Assembly: GCA_044226485.1 (NCBI GenBank)
Contig: JBGAGY010000005.1
Location: 186,001 to 250,000, forward strand
From: UBA6663 sp044226485
GTDB lineage: Bacteria > Chloroflexota > Anaerolineae > Anaerolineales > UBA6663
DNA length: 64,000 bases
Reading direction: 5' to 3'
In this document: positions 18,749 through 27,947 of the stretch, in pieces
How positions within the stretch are numbered: position 1 is the first letter of the stretch
How the letters are laid out: the number at the start of each line of letters is the position of its first letter
Program-made: the position numbers and the translations under genes
The notes under the pieces: model-generated
The model's input: only the letters and a program-made list of their open reading frames with translations
The model's database searches: none
What the model was told of the DNA's origin: nothing

Positions 18749-19735
18749 CTACGCGGCCTCACGCCGCGACCGGATCGTGTAGCTGGCGACCGCCAGGATA
18801 ATGATGGCGCCGCGCAACACCGTCTTGAGATAGGTGTCCACGCCCAGTTGGTTGAACACGGTGTCAAGGATGCCGAAGATGATGGCTCCGGCCAACGTCC
18901 CCCAGACGCCGCCGCGTCCACCCGAGAGCGCGGTGCCCCCGATCACGGTGGCCGCGATGGACTCGAGGTCATAAAGCCCGTCGGTGCCCACCCATGGCGC
19001 GCCGGAGCGCAGCCGGCTGACCACGAACAGACCGGTCAGCACCGCCGTCAGGCTGGTGATGACGTGGGTCACGATGAGCACCCGGTCGGTGCGCAGACCC
19101 GAAAGGCGCGAGACCTCCTGGTTGCCGCCAACTGCATACAGGTGCGCGCCGAAGGTCGTCCGCGAGAGCACGAACCAGCTCACGACCACCACGGCCAGCA
19201 GAATCAGAGCCGCGATCGGCACGGGTCCGATGTAGTCGTAACCAAAGGACTGGAAGCTGCGTGGCACGGCGCCGGTGAAGTTGGTGAACACGGCGTTGAG
19301 CACGCCCTTGATCACCAGCCCGGTGCCCAGGGTTGTGATGAAAGCGTTGACCTTGAGTTTGGTCGTGATCAGGCCATTGATCAGCCCGATCCCAGCGCCC
19401 ATCACGAACACCAGGAGGACGGCCATCGGCACGCGGGCCGGGTCGTCCTGCATGAAGAAGGACGCCATGACCGCGGTCATGCTGATGGTGTAGGCCACCG
19501 ACAGATCGATCGAAGCCCCGATGATCGCGAAGGTCTGACCCATGCTCACAATCCCGAGCGCGACGGAGCGCACCAGGATGTTGGCCAGGATCGTGGGCGT
19601 GAGCATCTGGCCGTCGCCGTAGATCTGGTCGAGCGTGACGCTGACGACCAGAACGACGATCAGAAAATAGTAGACCGGCGGGATGCGCGCGGCGCTCCAG
19701 CGTTTCCGCAGGTCGTTGGCGGAGGGTGTCGCCAT
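18749..19735 (-). CDS. Sugar ABC transporter permease (RbsC-like)
   Basis: A 328-residue membrane protein of the branched-chain/ribose permease family. Signatures include IIGASIDLSVAYTISM, GNQEVSRLSGLRTDRV and IGGTALSGGRGGVWGTLAGA. It begins 9 bases after the ATPase stop codon and probably forms a heterodimer with the permease at 17733-18734; having two different permeases is usual for several sugar and autoinducer-type importers in this class. It ends in a basic tail (RSRREAA). Confidence 0.9.
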   Translation of the reverse strand: MATPSANDLRKRWSAARIPPVYYFLIVVLVVSVTLDQIYGDGQMLTPTILANILVRSVALGIVSMGQTFAIIGASIDLSVAYTISMTAVMASFFMQDDPARVPMAVLLVFVMGAGIGLINGLITTKLKVNAFITTLGTGLVIKGVLNAVFTNFTGAVPRSFQSFGYDYIGPVPIAALILLAVVVVSWFVLSRTTFGAHLYAVGGNQEVSRLSGLRTDRVLIVTHVITSLTAVLTGLFVVSRLRSGAPWVGTDGLYDLESIAATVIGGTALSGGRGGVWGTLAGAIIFGILDTVFNQLGVDTYLKTVLRGAIIILAVASYTIRSRREAA

Positions 19736-19744
19736 GGCGGTCCC

Positions 19745-21325
19745 TTACTCCTTCGCCCCGGTGGTTGGCGCGCCGGGCCCCGAGAGAACGGCGCGCGCGT
19801 TGTGGCCCGTGGCGGCCAGCATGATGTCTGTCTCGCTGGCGTTGGCCGGCAGCTCTCCGACCAGTGTGCGATCCCACATCACCAGGATGCGATCGCTCAT
19901 GCCCACGATCTCCGGCAGCTCCGACGAGATCATCAAGACGGCCGTGCCCTGTTGAGTCAGGGCCCGCAACATGTCGTGGATGCTGGCCTTGGCCTCGACA
20001 TCGATGCCGCGGGTGGGCTCATCGAAGATCAACACCCGCGCCTCCGACGCCAGCCACTTGGCCAGCACGACCTTCTGCTGGTTACCGCCGCTCAGGAACT
20101 GAACCTCCTGATCGTGGCTCGAGACTCGCACGTCGACCTGCCGACTGAGCCGGGGCACGATGTCCGGCGCGCGTTGAATGCCGTTGGGCTGCACCGGCGT
20201 CAGGGCGTTCTGCAACGCGCGCACGGTCAGCAGGATGTTGTCGCGCACCGCCTGATTCGGCAGGATGCCCGAGGCCTTGCGGTCCTCGGTCACCAGACCC
20301 AGCCCGAGCCGGATGGCCGCGACCGGCGAATCGATGACCACCGGCTTGCCGAACAGCTCCAGGGTGCCCGTCTTGAAGGGCGTCACGCCGAAGATCGACT
20401 GGGCCAGCTCGCTGCGCCCCGAACCCTGCAGCCCGGCCAGCCCGACCACCTCGCCCGCGCGCAGCTCCAGATTGATGTCGTGCACCAGCGCGTTCCCGCC
20501 ACCCCGGATGCGCAGCACCACGTCCTTGATGTCTTCCGGCGCGGCCAGTGGCGGGTAGTAGTGATCCAGTTCGCGACCGACCATCATCGTCACCACGTCG
20601 GTGGCGGTGACCGCGTCGACCGGCGCGGTCTGGATCAGACGCCCATCCTTGAGCACCGTGATGCGGTCGGCCAGGTCGAAGACCTCCTTCAACCGGTGCG
20701 AGACAAAGACGATGGCCAGGCCGCGCGCCTTGAGCCGCGTGATCAGGTCGGTCAGCATCTGGACCTCGGTCACCGTCAGGGCCGCGGTCGGCTCATCCAT
20801 GATCAGGACCTTGGCGTCGAGCGAGATGGCCTTGGCGATCTCGACGATCTGCTGTTCGGCCACCGAGAGCGTGTGGAGGATGGCCGTCGGCGCGATCAAC
20901 TGCTCGGCCCCGAGTTCACGCAGCACGTCCGTCGCCTGGCGATTCATCCGGCGGGTGTCGACCAACCCAAAGCGGGCCGGCTCGCGGCCCAGGAAGATGT
21001 TCTGCGCCACCGTGCGCTCGGCCAGCAGGTTGAACTCCTGATAGATGATGCTCAATCCCCGGCCCTGCGCCTCGCGCGGATGCGCGAAGATGACCTTCTG
21101 CCCGTCGAGCAGGATCTCGCCGCTGTCGGGCGTATAGGCGCCGACCATGATCTTCATAAGCGTCGACTTGCCGGCCCCGTTCTCGCCGACGACGGCGTGC
21201 ACCTCGCCCGGCATAAAGTCGAGCGAGACGTCGTCGAGCGCCTGCACGCCCGGGAAGCGTTTGGTGATGCCTCGCACTTCGAGCACGGGTCGGGCAGAGG
21301 GCTTGGGTGAGTGACTCTGGGTCAT
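19745..21325 (-). CDS. Sugar ABC transporter ATP-binding protein (RbsA-like)
   Basis: This 526-residue protein has two fused ATPase domains, as in RbsA and MglA. The first carries Walker A GENGAGKSTLMK (about residue 50), the signature SVAEQQIVEIAKA and Walker B VLIMDEPTAAL. The second carries a degenerate A-loop region (GLQGSGRSELAQ), the signature LSGGNQQKVVLAKWL and Walker B LIFDEPTRGID. It energises sugar uptake through the two permeases encoded next. It follows the epimerase gene by 6 bases in the same operon. The N-terminus before the ATPase domain is Ser/Pro-rich and of no evident function. Confidence 0.93.
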   Translation of the reverse strand: MTQSHSPKPSARPVLEVRGITKRFPGVQALDDVSLDFMPGEVHAVVGENGAGKSTLMKIMVGAYTPDSGEILLDGQKVIFAHPREAQGRGLSIIYQEFNLLAERTVAQNIFLGREPARFGLVDTRRMNRQATDVLRELGAEQLIAPTAILHTLSVAEQQIVEIAKAISLDAKVLIMDEPTAALTVTEVQMLTDLITRLKARGLAIVFVSHRLKEVFDLADRITVLKDGRLIQTAPVDAVTATDVVTMMVGRELDHYYPPLAAPEDIKDVVLRIRGGGNALVHDINLELRAGEVVGLAGLQGSGRSELAQSIFGVTPFKTGTLELFGKPVVIDSPVAAIRLGLGLVTEDRKASGILPNQAVRDNILLTVRALQNALTPVQPNGIQRAPDIVPRLSRQVDVRVSSHDQEVQFLSGGNQQKVVLAKWLASEARVLIFDEPTRGIDVEAKASIHDMLRALTQQGTAVLMISSELPEIVGMSDRILVMWDRTLVGELPANASETDIMLAATGHNARAVLSGPGAPTTGAKE

Positions 21326-21331
21326 GGGAGG

Positions 21332-22180
21332 TCAGGCCAACAGGCCCTTCAAAAAACGCAAGCCGTCGACGGCCAGGGCATCCTGGCTGGGCGCGATCTC
21401 GCGCCAGATGCACACCGCCCGCGCGATCTCCTGCACATCCGGTGTGAACGACTCGATCACGACAGGCCCGGCATAGCGCACATCGCGCAATGCCTGCGCG
21501 ATCTCGTCCCAGCGCACCTGGCCCTTGCCGGGCGTGCCGCGGTCGTTCTCGCAGGCATGGAAGTGATAGATCCTGTCGCCCGCCAGCCGGATTGCGGCGG
21601 CGCTCGACTTCTCCTCAAGGTGCATGTGGAAGGTGTCCAGGTGCAGGCCGACATTGGCTCGGCCCGTTTCCTCAACAAAGGCCAGGCCCTGCTCTACGAT
21701 GTTGAGCATATCGGTCTCAAACCGGTTGAGCATCTCGAGGGCGAGCTTCACGCCGCGGGCCGCCGCGTAATCCGCGGCCTCGGCCACGCCGGCCACGGCC
21801 AGTTCACGCTCTGCCTGTCGGGCGGTAGGGTCGCTCAATCGCGCCTTGCCGACCGCCGAGTACATCGGCCCGGCCACCACTGTCGCGCCGACACCGACCG
21901 CGGCGTCGATGCACCAGCGCAGATACGCCGCGGCGTTGGCCCGAATGGCGGGATCCTCGCTGCACAGGTTCCGGGTGGGGCCGAACGCGCCGCAGATCAC
22001 GCTGCCCAGCCCGGCCGCTTCCAACGCGGTTCGCGCGGCGGCGATGTCGATGGCGTCCGTGCCCTCGATGGCCAGTTCAAGCACGTCGAAGCCCAGCGCC
22101 TTGACCTTCGGCGCCAGGGCTTCGATCGAGTCCGTCGTCAGCGGAGAGACCCAGACGAACGTGTTGATCCCAAATTGCAT
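21332..22180 (-). CDS. D-tagatose/D-psicose 3-epimerase-like sugar epimerase
   Basis: The 282-residue protein starts at the ATG at 22180 with GAGGA upstream. It is closest in pattern to ketose 3-epimerases: MQFGINTFVW at the N-terminus, NRFETDMLN, GLHLDTFHMHLEEK, and metal ligands E149, D182, H208 and E243, nearly the same numbering as in known tagatose 3-epimerases. Those enzymes interconvert C3 epimers of free ketoses. It sits between the fucose-isomerase-like gene and the importer ATPase gene, so an aldose-ketose isomerase plus ketose 3-epimerase route is plausible. The natural substrate remains unproven. Confidence 0.86.
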   Translation of the reverse strand: MQFGINTFVWVSPLTTDSIEALAPKVKALGFDVLELAIEGTDAIDIAAARTALEAAGLGSVICGAFGPTRNLCSEDPAIRANAAAYLRWCIDAAVGVGATVVAGPMYSAVGKARLSDPTARQAERELAVAGVAEAADYAAARGVKLALEMLNRFETDMLNIVEQGLAFVEETGRANVGLHLDTFHMHLEEKSSAAAIRLAGDRIYHFHACENDRGTPGKGQVRWDEIAQALRDVRYAGPVVIESFTPDVQEIARAVCIWREIAPSQDALAVDGLRFLKGLLA

Positions 22181-22253
22181 GACGTCCTCTTGCCGACCCC
22201 TCTGTTCGATGTCGAACGGCGATGGCGCCCCAGAAGGGGTGCAACCGTCGTCT

Positions 22254-23582
22254 TCAGTCAATCACTTTGCATTCAAGACCGAACACCTGGCCCATCACTT
22301 CGAGAGCGCCAAGGTTCTTGCCGACCGTGAACACGTAGTGGTGCGATGCCAGTTCGCGCAGCATGCGCGGGCCGTTGGGAACGCGGATGATGGCGCCGTT
22401 GAGACAGTGCGAGTCGGCGAACTGGGCGTAGCCCGTCAGCTTGGCCTCGACCACGGACAGCGCCCCGAACGGCGGCATCAGCTTGACCATGGTCACGTCG
22501 CCTTCGGGCAGACGCGCGTCAATCGCCGTGGCGTTGTCGTCCACGATCGCCAGCACCTTCTCGCGCAGCGTCCATTCGGTGCTGAACGATTGCGGCACCA
22601 CCCCCAGGTAGCCGCAGTGCGCGGTCAGGATGTGGTTCTCGGGCTCGGCCTCGACCGCCGGGAAGTTCGGGATGTGCTCGTGCTTCAGCGCCGCCATCCC
22701 CATCAGGAAGGGATAGAGATTGGTCATCATGAACGGCACATTCAGGCTGCGATGGATCAGCACCTTCGTCAGCATTGTCACGATGTCGGCCTCGCAGCCC
22801 CACACCAGCTTCTGGTCCTCGAACAACATGTTCCAGGCGAGACAGGGGGTCGTGTCGGAGAAGTGCGACTCGTTCAGGCAGTTAATCCCGGCGGCCACGA
22901 TCGCGGGATCCTGATCCACCTCGCGCTTGACGGCCATGTAGATCTTGACCGCGCTGGTCACCGAACGGGGCGTGACCCGCCCGAGCGGGGTCCGGTGAGC
23001 CCACTGCGCCCAGACGGCCTCGGCCTCGCCATCCGGGATGGCTTTGGCTTCGGCCGCCAACGTCTTGAAGCTCTTCTTGACCACCGCGACCCCGAACTTC
23101 TCGGCCAGGCGGTCGACGCACTCGGGTTCCCACCAGTAGAAGCGCTTGAAGATCTCAGGCTGGAAGCCCTCGCCAGGATTGTCCTGGTACACCAGCAGCT
23201 TTGCGCTGCTCAGCTCGCGCTTGGCGGTCAGCGTGCGACAGACCTGCCGGGTCATCGCCAGGTTGTGCGGTGCGATGACCGGGATGCCGCGCGAGGCCAG
23301 GTAATTGTTGATCTCCCAATCCCACATCGAGACGGTGCCGAACTCCGAGGTCACCACCAGGCGCGGCAACGGGATCGCCTCGATCTGCTCGACGCGCCGG
23401 TACGCGGCCCCGAGCATCTGAGGAAACACGACGGCCTCGGCTTCCGGCAGCGGCGCGCCGAGCGCGCTCGGCGCCAGGATCTCGGCGTCGTCAGCCAGCA
23501 GGTTCCGCAACGCCTGTACCTGGGTGACGAAATCGGGATCGTCGGCGGTGTCGAAGTAGAGAGGGACCAGGCGGGCTTTCAT
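22254..23582 (-). CDS. L-fucose/L-arabinose isomerase-family protein
   Basis: A 442-residue protein starting at the ATG at 23582 (GGAGA upstream). It belongs to the fucose/arabinose isomerase superfamily, shown by the three-layer organisation with AAINCLNESHFSDTTPCLA-like central segment (residues INCLNESHFSDTTPCLAWN), the likely metal-binding WGCEADIVTML and a C-terminal ASHHYVF containing the candidate ligand His. Classical L-fucose isomerase is about 590 residues, so this is a shorter, divergent member of unknown specificity. It would convert an aldose to a ketose with Mn2+. It lies between the Gfo/Idh/MocA gene and the ketose 3-epimerase gene in one operon. Confidence 0.78.
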   Translation of the reverse strand: MKARLVPLYFDTADDPDFVTQVQALRNLLADDAEILAPSALGAPLPEAEAVVFPQMLGAAYRRVEQIEAIPLPRLVVTSEFGTVSMWDWEINNYLASRGIPVIAPHNLAMTRQVCRTLTAKRELSSAKLLVYQDNPGEGFQPEIFKRFYWWEPECVDRLAEKFGVAVVKKSFKTLAAEAKAIPDGEAEAVWAQWAHRTPLGRVTPRSVTSAVKIYMAVKREVDQDPAIVAAGINCLNESHFSDTTPCLAWNMLFEDQKLVWGCEADIVTMLTKVLIHRSLNVPFMMTNLYPFLMGMAALKHEHIPNFPAVEAEPENHILTAHCGYLGVVPQSFSTEWTLREKVLAIVDDNATAIDARLPEGDVTMVKLMPPFGALSVVEAKLTGYAQFADSHCLNGAIIRVPNGPRMLRELASHHYVFTVGKNLGALEVMGQVFGLECKVID

Positions 23583-23680
23583 GACATCTCCACGGCGTTG
23601 ACGCGTCGGGCGGCCGGGAGCGGCTTGCGCCACCTCCCGGCTCATTCCCGACGCCATGCGTTTGGCCCAAAGGGCCAGCG

Positions 23681-24844
23681 TCAGCTGATCTCGGAGACCG
23701 CGACCTTGCGTCCGGTCTCGGACGAGCGGATCCCGGCCTCGAGCACCTGGATGATGCGCATCCCGTCGGCGAAGTTGGGCGTGATGGGCGTGCCCGCGTC
23801 AAGCGCCTTGAGAAAGTCGACGACGGCATGGGTGAATTCGTGCTCGTACCCGATGATGTGGCCCGGCGGCCACCAGGCCGCCACGTAGGGATGAGTCGCG
23901 TTCGTGACCAGGATGTCGCGGAAGCCCTGCTCATCGGAGGGGTTCGTGTAATCCAGGAAGCGCAGCTCGTTCATGCGCTCGAGGTTGAACGCCAGGCTGC
24001 CCAGGCTGCCATAGATCTCGAAGAAGTTGAAATTCTTGCGTCCGCTGGCGAAACGGCTGGCCTCGAAGGTGCCGAGCGCGCCGTTCTCGAACTCGGCCAC
24101 CATGAAGGCCGCGTCGTCGACGGTCACCGGACCGGTCCCGGCGCTGCTCTTGCCGGCCTGGAACGTGGCGGCTCCGGCCATGGGCAACGGCCGCTCGTGG
24201 ACGAACGTTTTGAGCATGGCCGATACCGACGCCACTTCGCCGACCAGGTAGCGCGCCAGGTCGACGCTATGCGAGTTGAGGTCGTAATGCGGGCCGGCGC
24301 CGGCGGTCTCGCGACGGAATTGCCAGGTCAACGGATAGTTCGGGTCCGTGATCCAGTCCTGCAGATAAGCGCCGCGCCAATGGTAGATGCGCCCGATCTT
24401 GCCGCTCTCGATCAGGTGTCTGGCGAAGGCCACGGCCGGCGTGCGACGATAGTTGTGATTCACATAGTGCAGGACGCCGGCCGCCTCAGCCGCGTCGTAC
24501 ATGACCTTGGCCTCGGCGTAGTTCAGGGCGATCGGCTTCTCGCAGAAGATGTGTTTGCCCTGCGCGGCCGCCGCGACCACGATGTCTTTGTGAAGATAGG
24601 TGGGCGTGCACACGTCGATGATGTCGACATCCGGGCGTTCAATCACTTTGCGCCAGTCGGTTTCAACGGACTCCCAGCCCCAGTTGGCGGCGAAACTGTT
24701 GGCGGAGTCGACGTCCTGGCCGCACGCCACCTTCATCACAGGCTTGAACGGCAGATCGAAGAATTTCGGCGCGGAGCTCCAGGCATTGCTGTGCGCCTTG
24801 CCCATGAACTTGGTTCCGATGATGGCTACGTTAACGTTTTTCAC
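23681..24844 (-). CDS. Gfo/Idh/MocA family oxidoreductase
   Basis: This 387-residue protein has the Rossmann motif AIIGTKFMGKAHS at residues 8-20, EKP in HIFCEKPIALN near residue 103, and the C-terminal substrate domain with HYDLNSHSVDLARYLVGEV. It resembles glucose-6-dehydrogenase-like members that work on sugars, inositols and glycosides with bound NAD(P). It is the second gene of the importer operon, 40 bases downstream of a TIM-barrel gene. Such Gfo/TIM-barrel pairs are known from pathways that pass through a 3-keto sugar; whether that applies here is inference. Confidence 0.87.
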   Translation of the reverse strand: MKNVNVAIIGTKFMGKAHSNAWSSAPKFFDLPFKPVMKVACGQDVDSANSFAANWGWESVETDWRKVIERPDVDIIDVCTPTYLHKDIVVAAAAQGKHIFCEKPIALNYAEAKVMYDAAEAAGVLHYVNHNYRRTPAVAFARHLIESGKIGRIYHWRGAYLQDWITDPNYPLTWQFRRETAGAGPHYDLNSHSVDLARYLVGEVASVSAMLKTFVHERPLPMAGAATFQAGKSSAGTGPVTVDDAAFMVAEFENGALGTFEASRFASGRKNFNFFEIYGSLGSLAFNLERMNELRFLDYTNPSDEQGFRDILVTNATHPYVAAWWPPGHIIGYEHEFTHAVVDFLKALDAGTPITPNFADGMRIIQVLEAGIRSSETGRKVAVSEIS

Positions 24845-24884
24845 AGGAACATCCCCCAGAGGGTCATGACGGGTCGTCGGCCGC

Positions 24885-25745
24885 TCACTGCAGCGCTGCC
24901 GCGATCTTCTTGAGTTCCTTGACGCTGATGGCGACGGCCTCGTCTTCGCAACCGACCCAGTCGGTATGCGGGTGGTCGATCTCGACCGCCAGGAAGCCCT
25001 GGAAGTTGGCGTCGTGGAGCAGCTGGGCCAGTTTCTGGTTGTTGATCAGGCCGCGGCCGACGGGAACGCCGGCGAAGAAGAACCAGTCGGTTGGGCTGGC
25101 GTTCTTGTCGGGGTACAGGTCCTTGACGTGCGTGGCGTATGTGTACTTCGCCAGTTTCTGCATGCCCGCGATCGGATCATCCAGCAGGCGCAGGAAGTTG
25201 CCCGTGTCGAAGTTCAAGCCGAGGTAGGGCGAGTTCACGCCCTCGAGCAATTGCAGACACTCGTCGGCCGTGAAGTCGATGTGGTTCTCCACCGCCATCT
25301 TCACGCCATGTGCTTCGGCCACCTTGACGGCTTCCTTGAACATGCCGATCAGGGCCTGGATCTGCGGGCCGTGGGGCTCGTGCCGGAACATCAGGCTGGA
25401 TCCGACCACGCGCATCACCTCGGCTCCAATCGCACGCGCATGCGGGATGTTGGCCAGCATGTCGTGATAGGCGTCCTGGTTCTGGCCCCTTTCGAGCCCG
25501 TCCGGGTGGCCCCAGGCATAGACCCGGTCGAAGCCATACTCATCGAGCTGGGCCTTCAGACTTCCGAGCCAGCCGGCATCATATGAAGGAAAGAAGCACG
25601 ATTCGAGCGAGACACCGTCGACGCCCAACTGCCTGGCCCGCACCAGGAAGTCTTCCATCGTCATCTTCTTCTCGGGCGGTTGCTGGTCTGGATAGACCTC
25701 GCCAAAGAAACGGTGGTAGCAGTAGCTATCGATGCCGATCTTCAT
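24885..25745 (-). CDS. Sugar phosphate isomerase/epimerase, TIM barrel (AP endonuclease 2 family)
   Basis: The 286-residue protein starts at the ATG at 25745, preceded by AGGAGG; the in-frame start at 25775 has no such site. Metal ligands E153 (AVENHID), D180 (NFDTGN), H206 (THVKDL) and E255 (AVEIDHP) are conserved. It is the first gene of the ten-gene importer operon, directly behind a promoter and operator for the GntR regulator. Being first suggests an early, substrate-specific step. It differs strongly from the other three TIM-barrel proteins of the island. Confidence 0.84.
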   Translation of the reverse strand: MKIGIDSYCYHRFFGEVYPDQQPPEKKMTMEDFLVRARQLGVDGVSLESCFFPSYDAGWLGSLKAQLDEYGFDRVYAWGHPDGLERGQNQDAYHDMLANIPHARAIGAEVMRVVGSSLMFRHEPHGPQIQALIGMFKEAVKVAEAHGVKMAVENHIDFTADECLQLLEGVNSPYLGLNFDTGNFLRLLDDPIAGMQKLAKYTYATHVKDLYPDKNASPTDWFFFAGVPVGRGLINNQKLAQLLHDANFQGFLAVEIDHPHTDWVGCEDEAVAISVKELKKIAAALQ

Positions 25746-25847
25746 GCTGTGCCTCCTGAGCGCTGCAAACGGCAAGGGCGAACCCGGACGGATTGGTCCA
25801 CTTGGGCCATGGCACTACCCCAAGGGAGTTATTCGGTTTCGATCACA

Positions 25848-25896
25848 TGTCATTACAAGATTACATCATTATAGCTGGAACACACTTCAAGTTCAA
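25848..25896 (-). promoter_or_regulatory. Promoter and GntR-type operator of the importer/isomerase operon
   Basis: On the minus strand: -35 TTGAAC (25891-25896), 17-base spacer, -10 TATAAT (25868-25873). The operator element, TGTCATTACAAGATTACA on the plus strand (25848-25865), abuts the -10 on its downstream side. A 28-base span here differs from the operator region at 14385-14412 at three positions only. Confidence 0.78.
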
Positions 25897-26047
25897 TAGG
25901 GTGATCAGGATTCAACCTGGATACTCCGAACGGGTATCGCGACCAGTTCTGCTTTGGGCGACGTCAGGAGAGACTGGTGTGGGACCGAGACGGTGTCTCC
26001 GGACCAGGCAGGTGGCCCAGCCGAGGCTGACGAGGCCCTCCGCACAC

Positions 26048-26097
26048 TTGACCATTGAAATCGGAACCGGTAACATAGTTGTATTGACAGGATTACA
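26048..26097 (+). promoter_or_regulatory. Autoregulatory promoter and operator of the GntR gene
   Basis: Plus strand: -35 TTGACC (26048-26053), 17-base spacer, -10 TAACAT (26071-26076), then the element TGTATTGACAGGATTACA (26080-26097), 15 bases before the GTG start. This is the arrangement expected for autorepression. Confidence 0.75.
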
Positions 26098-26112
26098 AGA
26101 AGACACCTAATT

Positions 26113-26928
26113 GTGAAACCGAAAGCCACAATCGATTTCGATAGTCCAATACCCTACTATTTGCAGCTGATCGAGGTGGTGCGAGAGCGGATTCAGCAGC
26201 GGGAGTGGCTGCCCGGGACCCAGATCCCGGGCGAGCAGGACCTCTGCACGCGCTACAAGATCAGTCGCACCGTCGTGCGCCAGGCGCTGCGCGAGCTGGA
26301 GCTTGAGGGCGTGATCTATCGGCGCAAGGGCAAGGGCACCTTCGTCGCCAAGCCCAAGATCAGCGAGGGCCTGGTTCAAAAGCTCACGGGCTTCTATCAA
26401 GATATGCTCGAGCGCGGCCTCAAACCCGTGACTCAGGTGCTGAAGCAGGAAGTCCTCCCGGCCTCGGAAAAGGTGGCGCGTTTCCTTGAACTCGAGCCGG
26501 GCGCTCAGGTGATCCACCTCTATCGCCTGCGCTTCATCAACGACGAGCCCATCCAGCTCGTCGCCAGCTATCTGCCGTTCGCACTCTGCCCATTGGTGGC
26601 CACCACGGATTTCGTCAACACATCCTTGTACGAGTTCCTTGAGCACGAGTATGGTTTCGGGCTGGTGCATGCCCATCGCTCGATCGAGGCCGTGGCCGCC
26701 AACGAGGCCGAGGCCCGACTGCTTGACATCGAGCGCGGCGCGCCGCTGCTGCTGTTGGACAGCGTCAGCTTTATCGGCGAGAGAACCCCGATCGAGTATT
26801 TCCACGCTCTGCATCGCGGGGATCGATCACGCTTCGATGTCGACCTTGTGCTGACCGAACGCAAAGGCCTGAACCCGTCCGAGGTCGGCGCCGCGTTCAA
26901 GAACATGCCGTCTGGCGTGATGGGGTAA
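26113..26928 (+). CDS. GntR/HutC-family transcriptional regulator
   Basis: A 271-residue repressor with an N-terminal winged helix-turn-helix (residues 12-75: PIPYYLQLIEVVRERI, CTRYKISRTVVRQALRELE, GVIYRRKGKGTFV) and a C-terminal UTRA effector domain (about 95-235). The start is GTG at 26113, with AGAAGA about 10 bases upstream. It is divergently placed from the importer operon and is the only regulator inside the island. Four copies of one operator element, one of them in its own promoter, make it the likely local regulator of all four transcription units. HutC-type UTRA domains usually sense a small metabolite such as a sugar phosphate. Confidence 0.92.
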   Translation: MKPKATIDFDSPIPYYLQLIEVVRERIQQREWLPGTQIPGEQDLCTRYKISRTVVRQALRELELEGVIYRRKGKGTFVAKPKISEGLVQKLTGFYQDMLERGLKPVTQVLKQEVLPASEKVARFLELEPGAQVIHLYRLRFINDEPIQLVASYLPFALCPLVATTDFVNTSLYEFLEHEYGFGLVHAHRSIEAVAANEAEARLLDIERGAPLLLLDSVSFIGERTPIEYFHALHRGDRSRFDVDLVLTERKGLNPSEVGAAFKNMPSGVMG

Positions 26929-26957
26929 GCTCCGCTCGTCCGCGAGATCGACGGCTA

Positions 26958-27914
26958 TCACGTCGCGCGCGTGCTGGCCGCTGCTCGTTCGAGCTCCGCA
27001 AACAGCTCGGGCGTCAGGTCGACGTGAAGCACCTGCGCCACCACCTGCGTCCAGCCATGGACGAAGTACACCCATCCATCTTCGACGCACAACCGTCGCC
27101 TATCCTTCTGCGCCAGCGCCTGATGCAGGAAGTCGAGCTCGCCGCGGTAGTTGAACTCCCAGGCGACACCGTCGAGCGGGAACTGACCCTGCCATGAGAT
27201 CGGCGAGCCCGGGGTGTCTTTTCCCATCCCGGTCGAATTGATCACGACGCTTCCCGCCGGCATGTTCGCCATCCACTGATCGTTGACCGCCGCGTCCTCG
27301 TTCTGCACATACGTAAAGGCGATATCCGTGCCCTGGCTCTCGATCATGGCCTGGGCGTGGTCGAGCCGCCACTGCGAGCGATTGGTGAAGACAAACCGTT
27401 TCGGTCGGTCGGCGGGGTCGGTCTTGTTGATCAGATGCAGCGCGGTCGCGACGCCGGATCCACCCGAGCCGAAGCAGAGCACATCGCCGCCGGTTCGCCC
27501 GAAGTATCCCGGGCCGACGATCGCATCCAGGCTCAGCCCGGCCGTGATCGGATCCTTGGCGTGGCCCTCGAGCGCGCCGTCGCGTTTGGAGATGGAGGAG
27601 AGCTCGCCACAGATCTGGGCGTACGGATCGAGGTAGTCGAACATGTCCCGGGCAGCCTGGTACAGATCGATCTTGTGAGTAGTCACGAGCGCGCCGATGG
27701 ACAACGGGTCGCGCTGGATCTGGGCAACCGCCTGGCGATACGCCCGCGGCTCATCGTGGATCTTCAGGTCGATGCCCTCGATGACGATCTCGGGCCGGCC
27801 CAGGATCTTCATCCACAGCGGGAAGACTTTCATGATCGACGACTTGCCGGTGGTGACGCCGATGAAGTAGAAGGTCGGGACCGACTTGGTGTGGAGGTCG
27901 AACGTTTCGGACAT
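26958..27914 (-). CDS. Shikimate-dehydrogenase-like oxidoreductase
   Basis: This 318-residue protein follows the AroE/quinate dehydrogenase fold: N-terminal FYFIGVTTGKSSIMKVFPLW, a lysine at K81 (GALVTTHKIDLYQ) matching the catalytic Lys, an Asp at D121 (GHAKDPITAGL) in place of the usual NTD motif, and a Rossmann GSGGSGVATALH at 149-160. It lies last in the lactonase-to-aldolase operon, not near aromatic-biosynthesis genes, so a role on a sugar acid or cyclic polyol is more likely than in shikimate formation. The altered substrate motif (AKD for NTD) supports this. The exact reaction is unknown. Confidence 0.75.
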   Translation of the reverse strand: MSETFDLHTKSVPTFYFIGVTTGKSSIMKVFPLWMKILGRPEIVIEGIDLKIHDEPRAYRQAVAQIQRDPLSIGALVTTHKIDLYQAARDMFDYLDPYAQICGELSSISKRDGALEGHAKDPITAGLSLDAIVGPGYFGRTGGDVLCFGSGGSGVATALHLINKTDPADRPKRFVFTNRSQWRLDHAQAMIESQGTDIAFTYVQNEDAAVNDQWMANMPAGSVVINSTGMGKDTPGSPISWQGQFPLDGVAWEFNYRGELDFLHQALAQKDRRRLCVEDGWVYFVHGWTQVVAQVLHVDLTPELFAELERAAASTRAT

Positions 27915-27947
27915 GGCAGCCTCTATCGATTAGGGAACGCTGTCGTT

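Noticed and set aside
18668..21310. 880-codon open frame on the plus strand opposite a permease and the RbsA-like ATPase
   Set aside because: It is a shadow of conserved ABC transporter genes; composition (His, Asp, Gln, Arg-rich) is typical for antisense frames.
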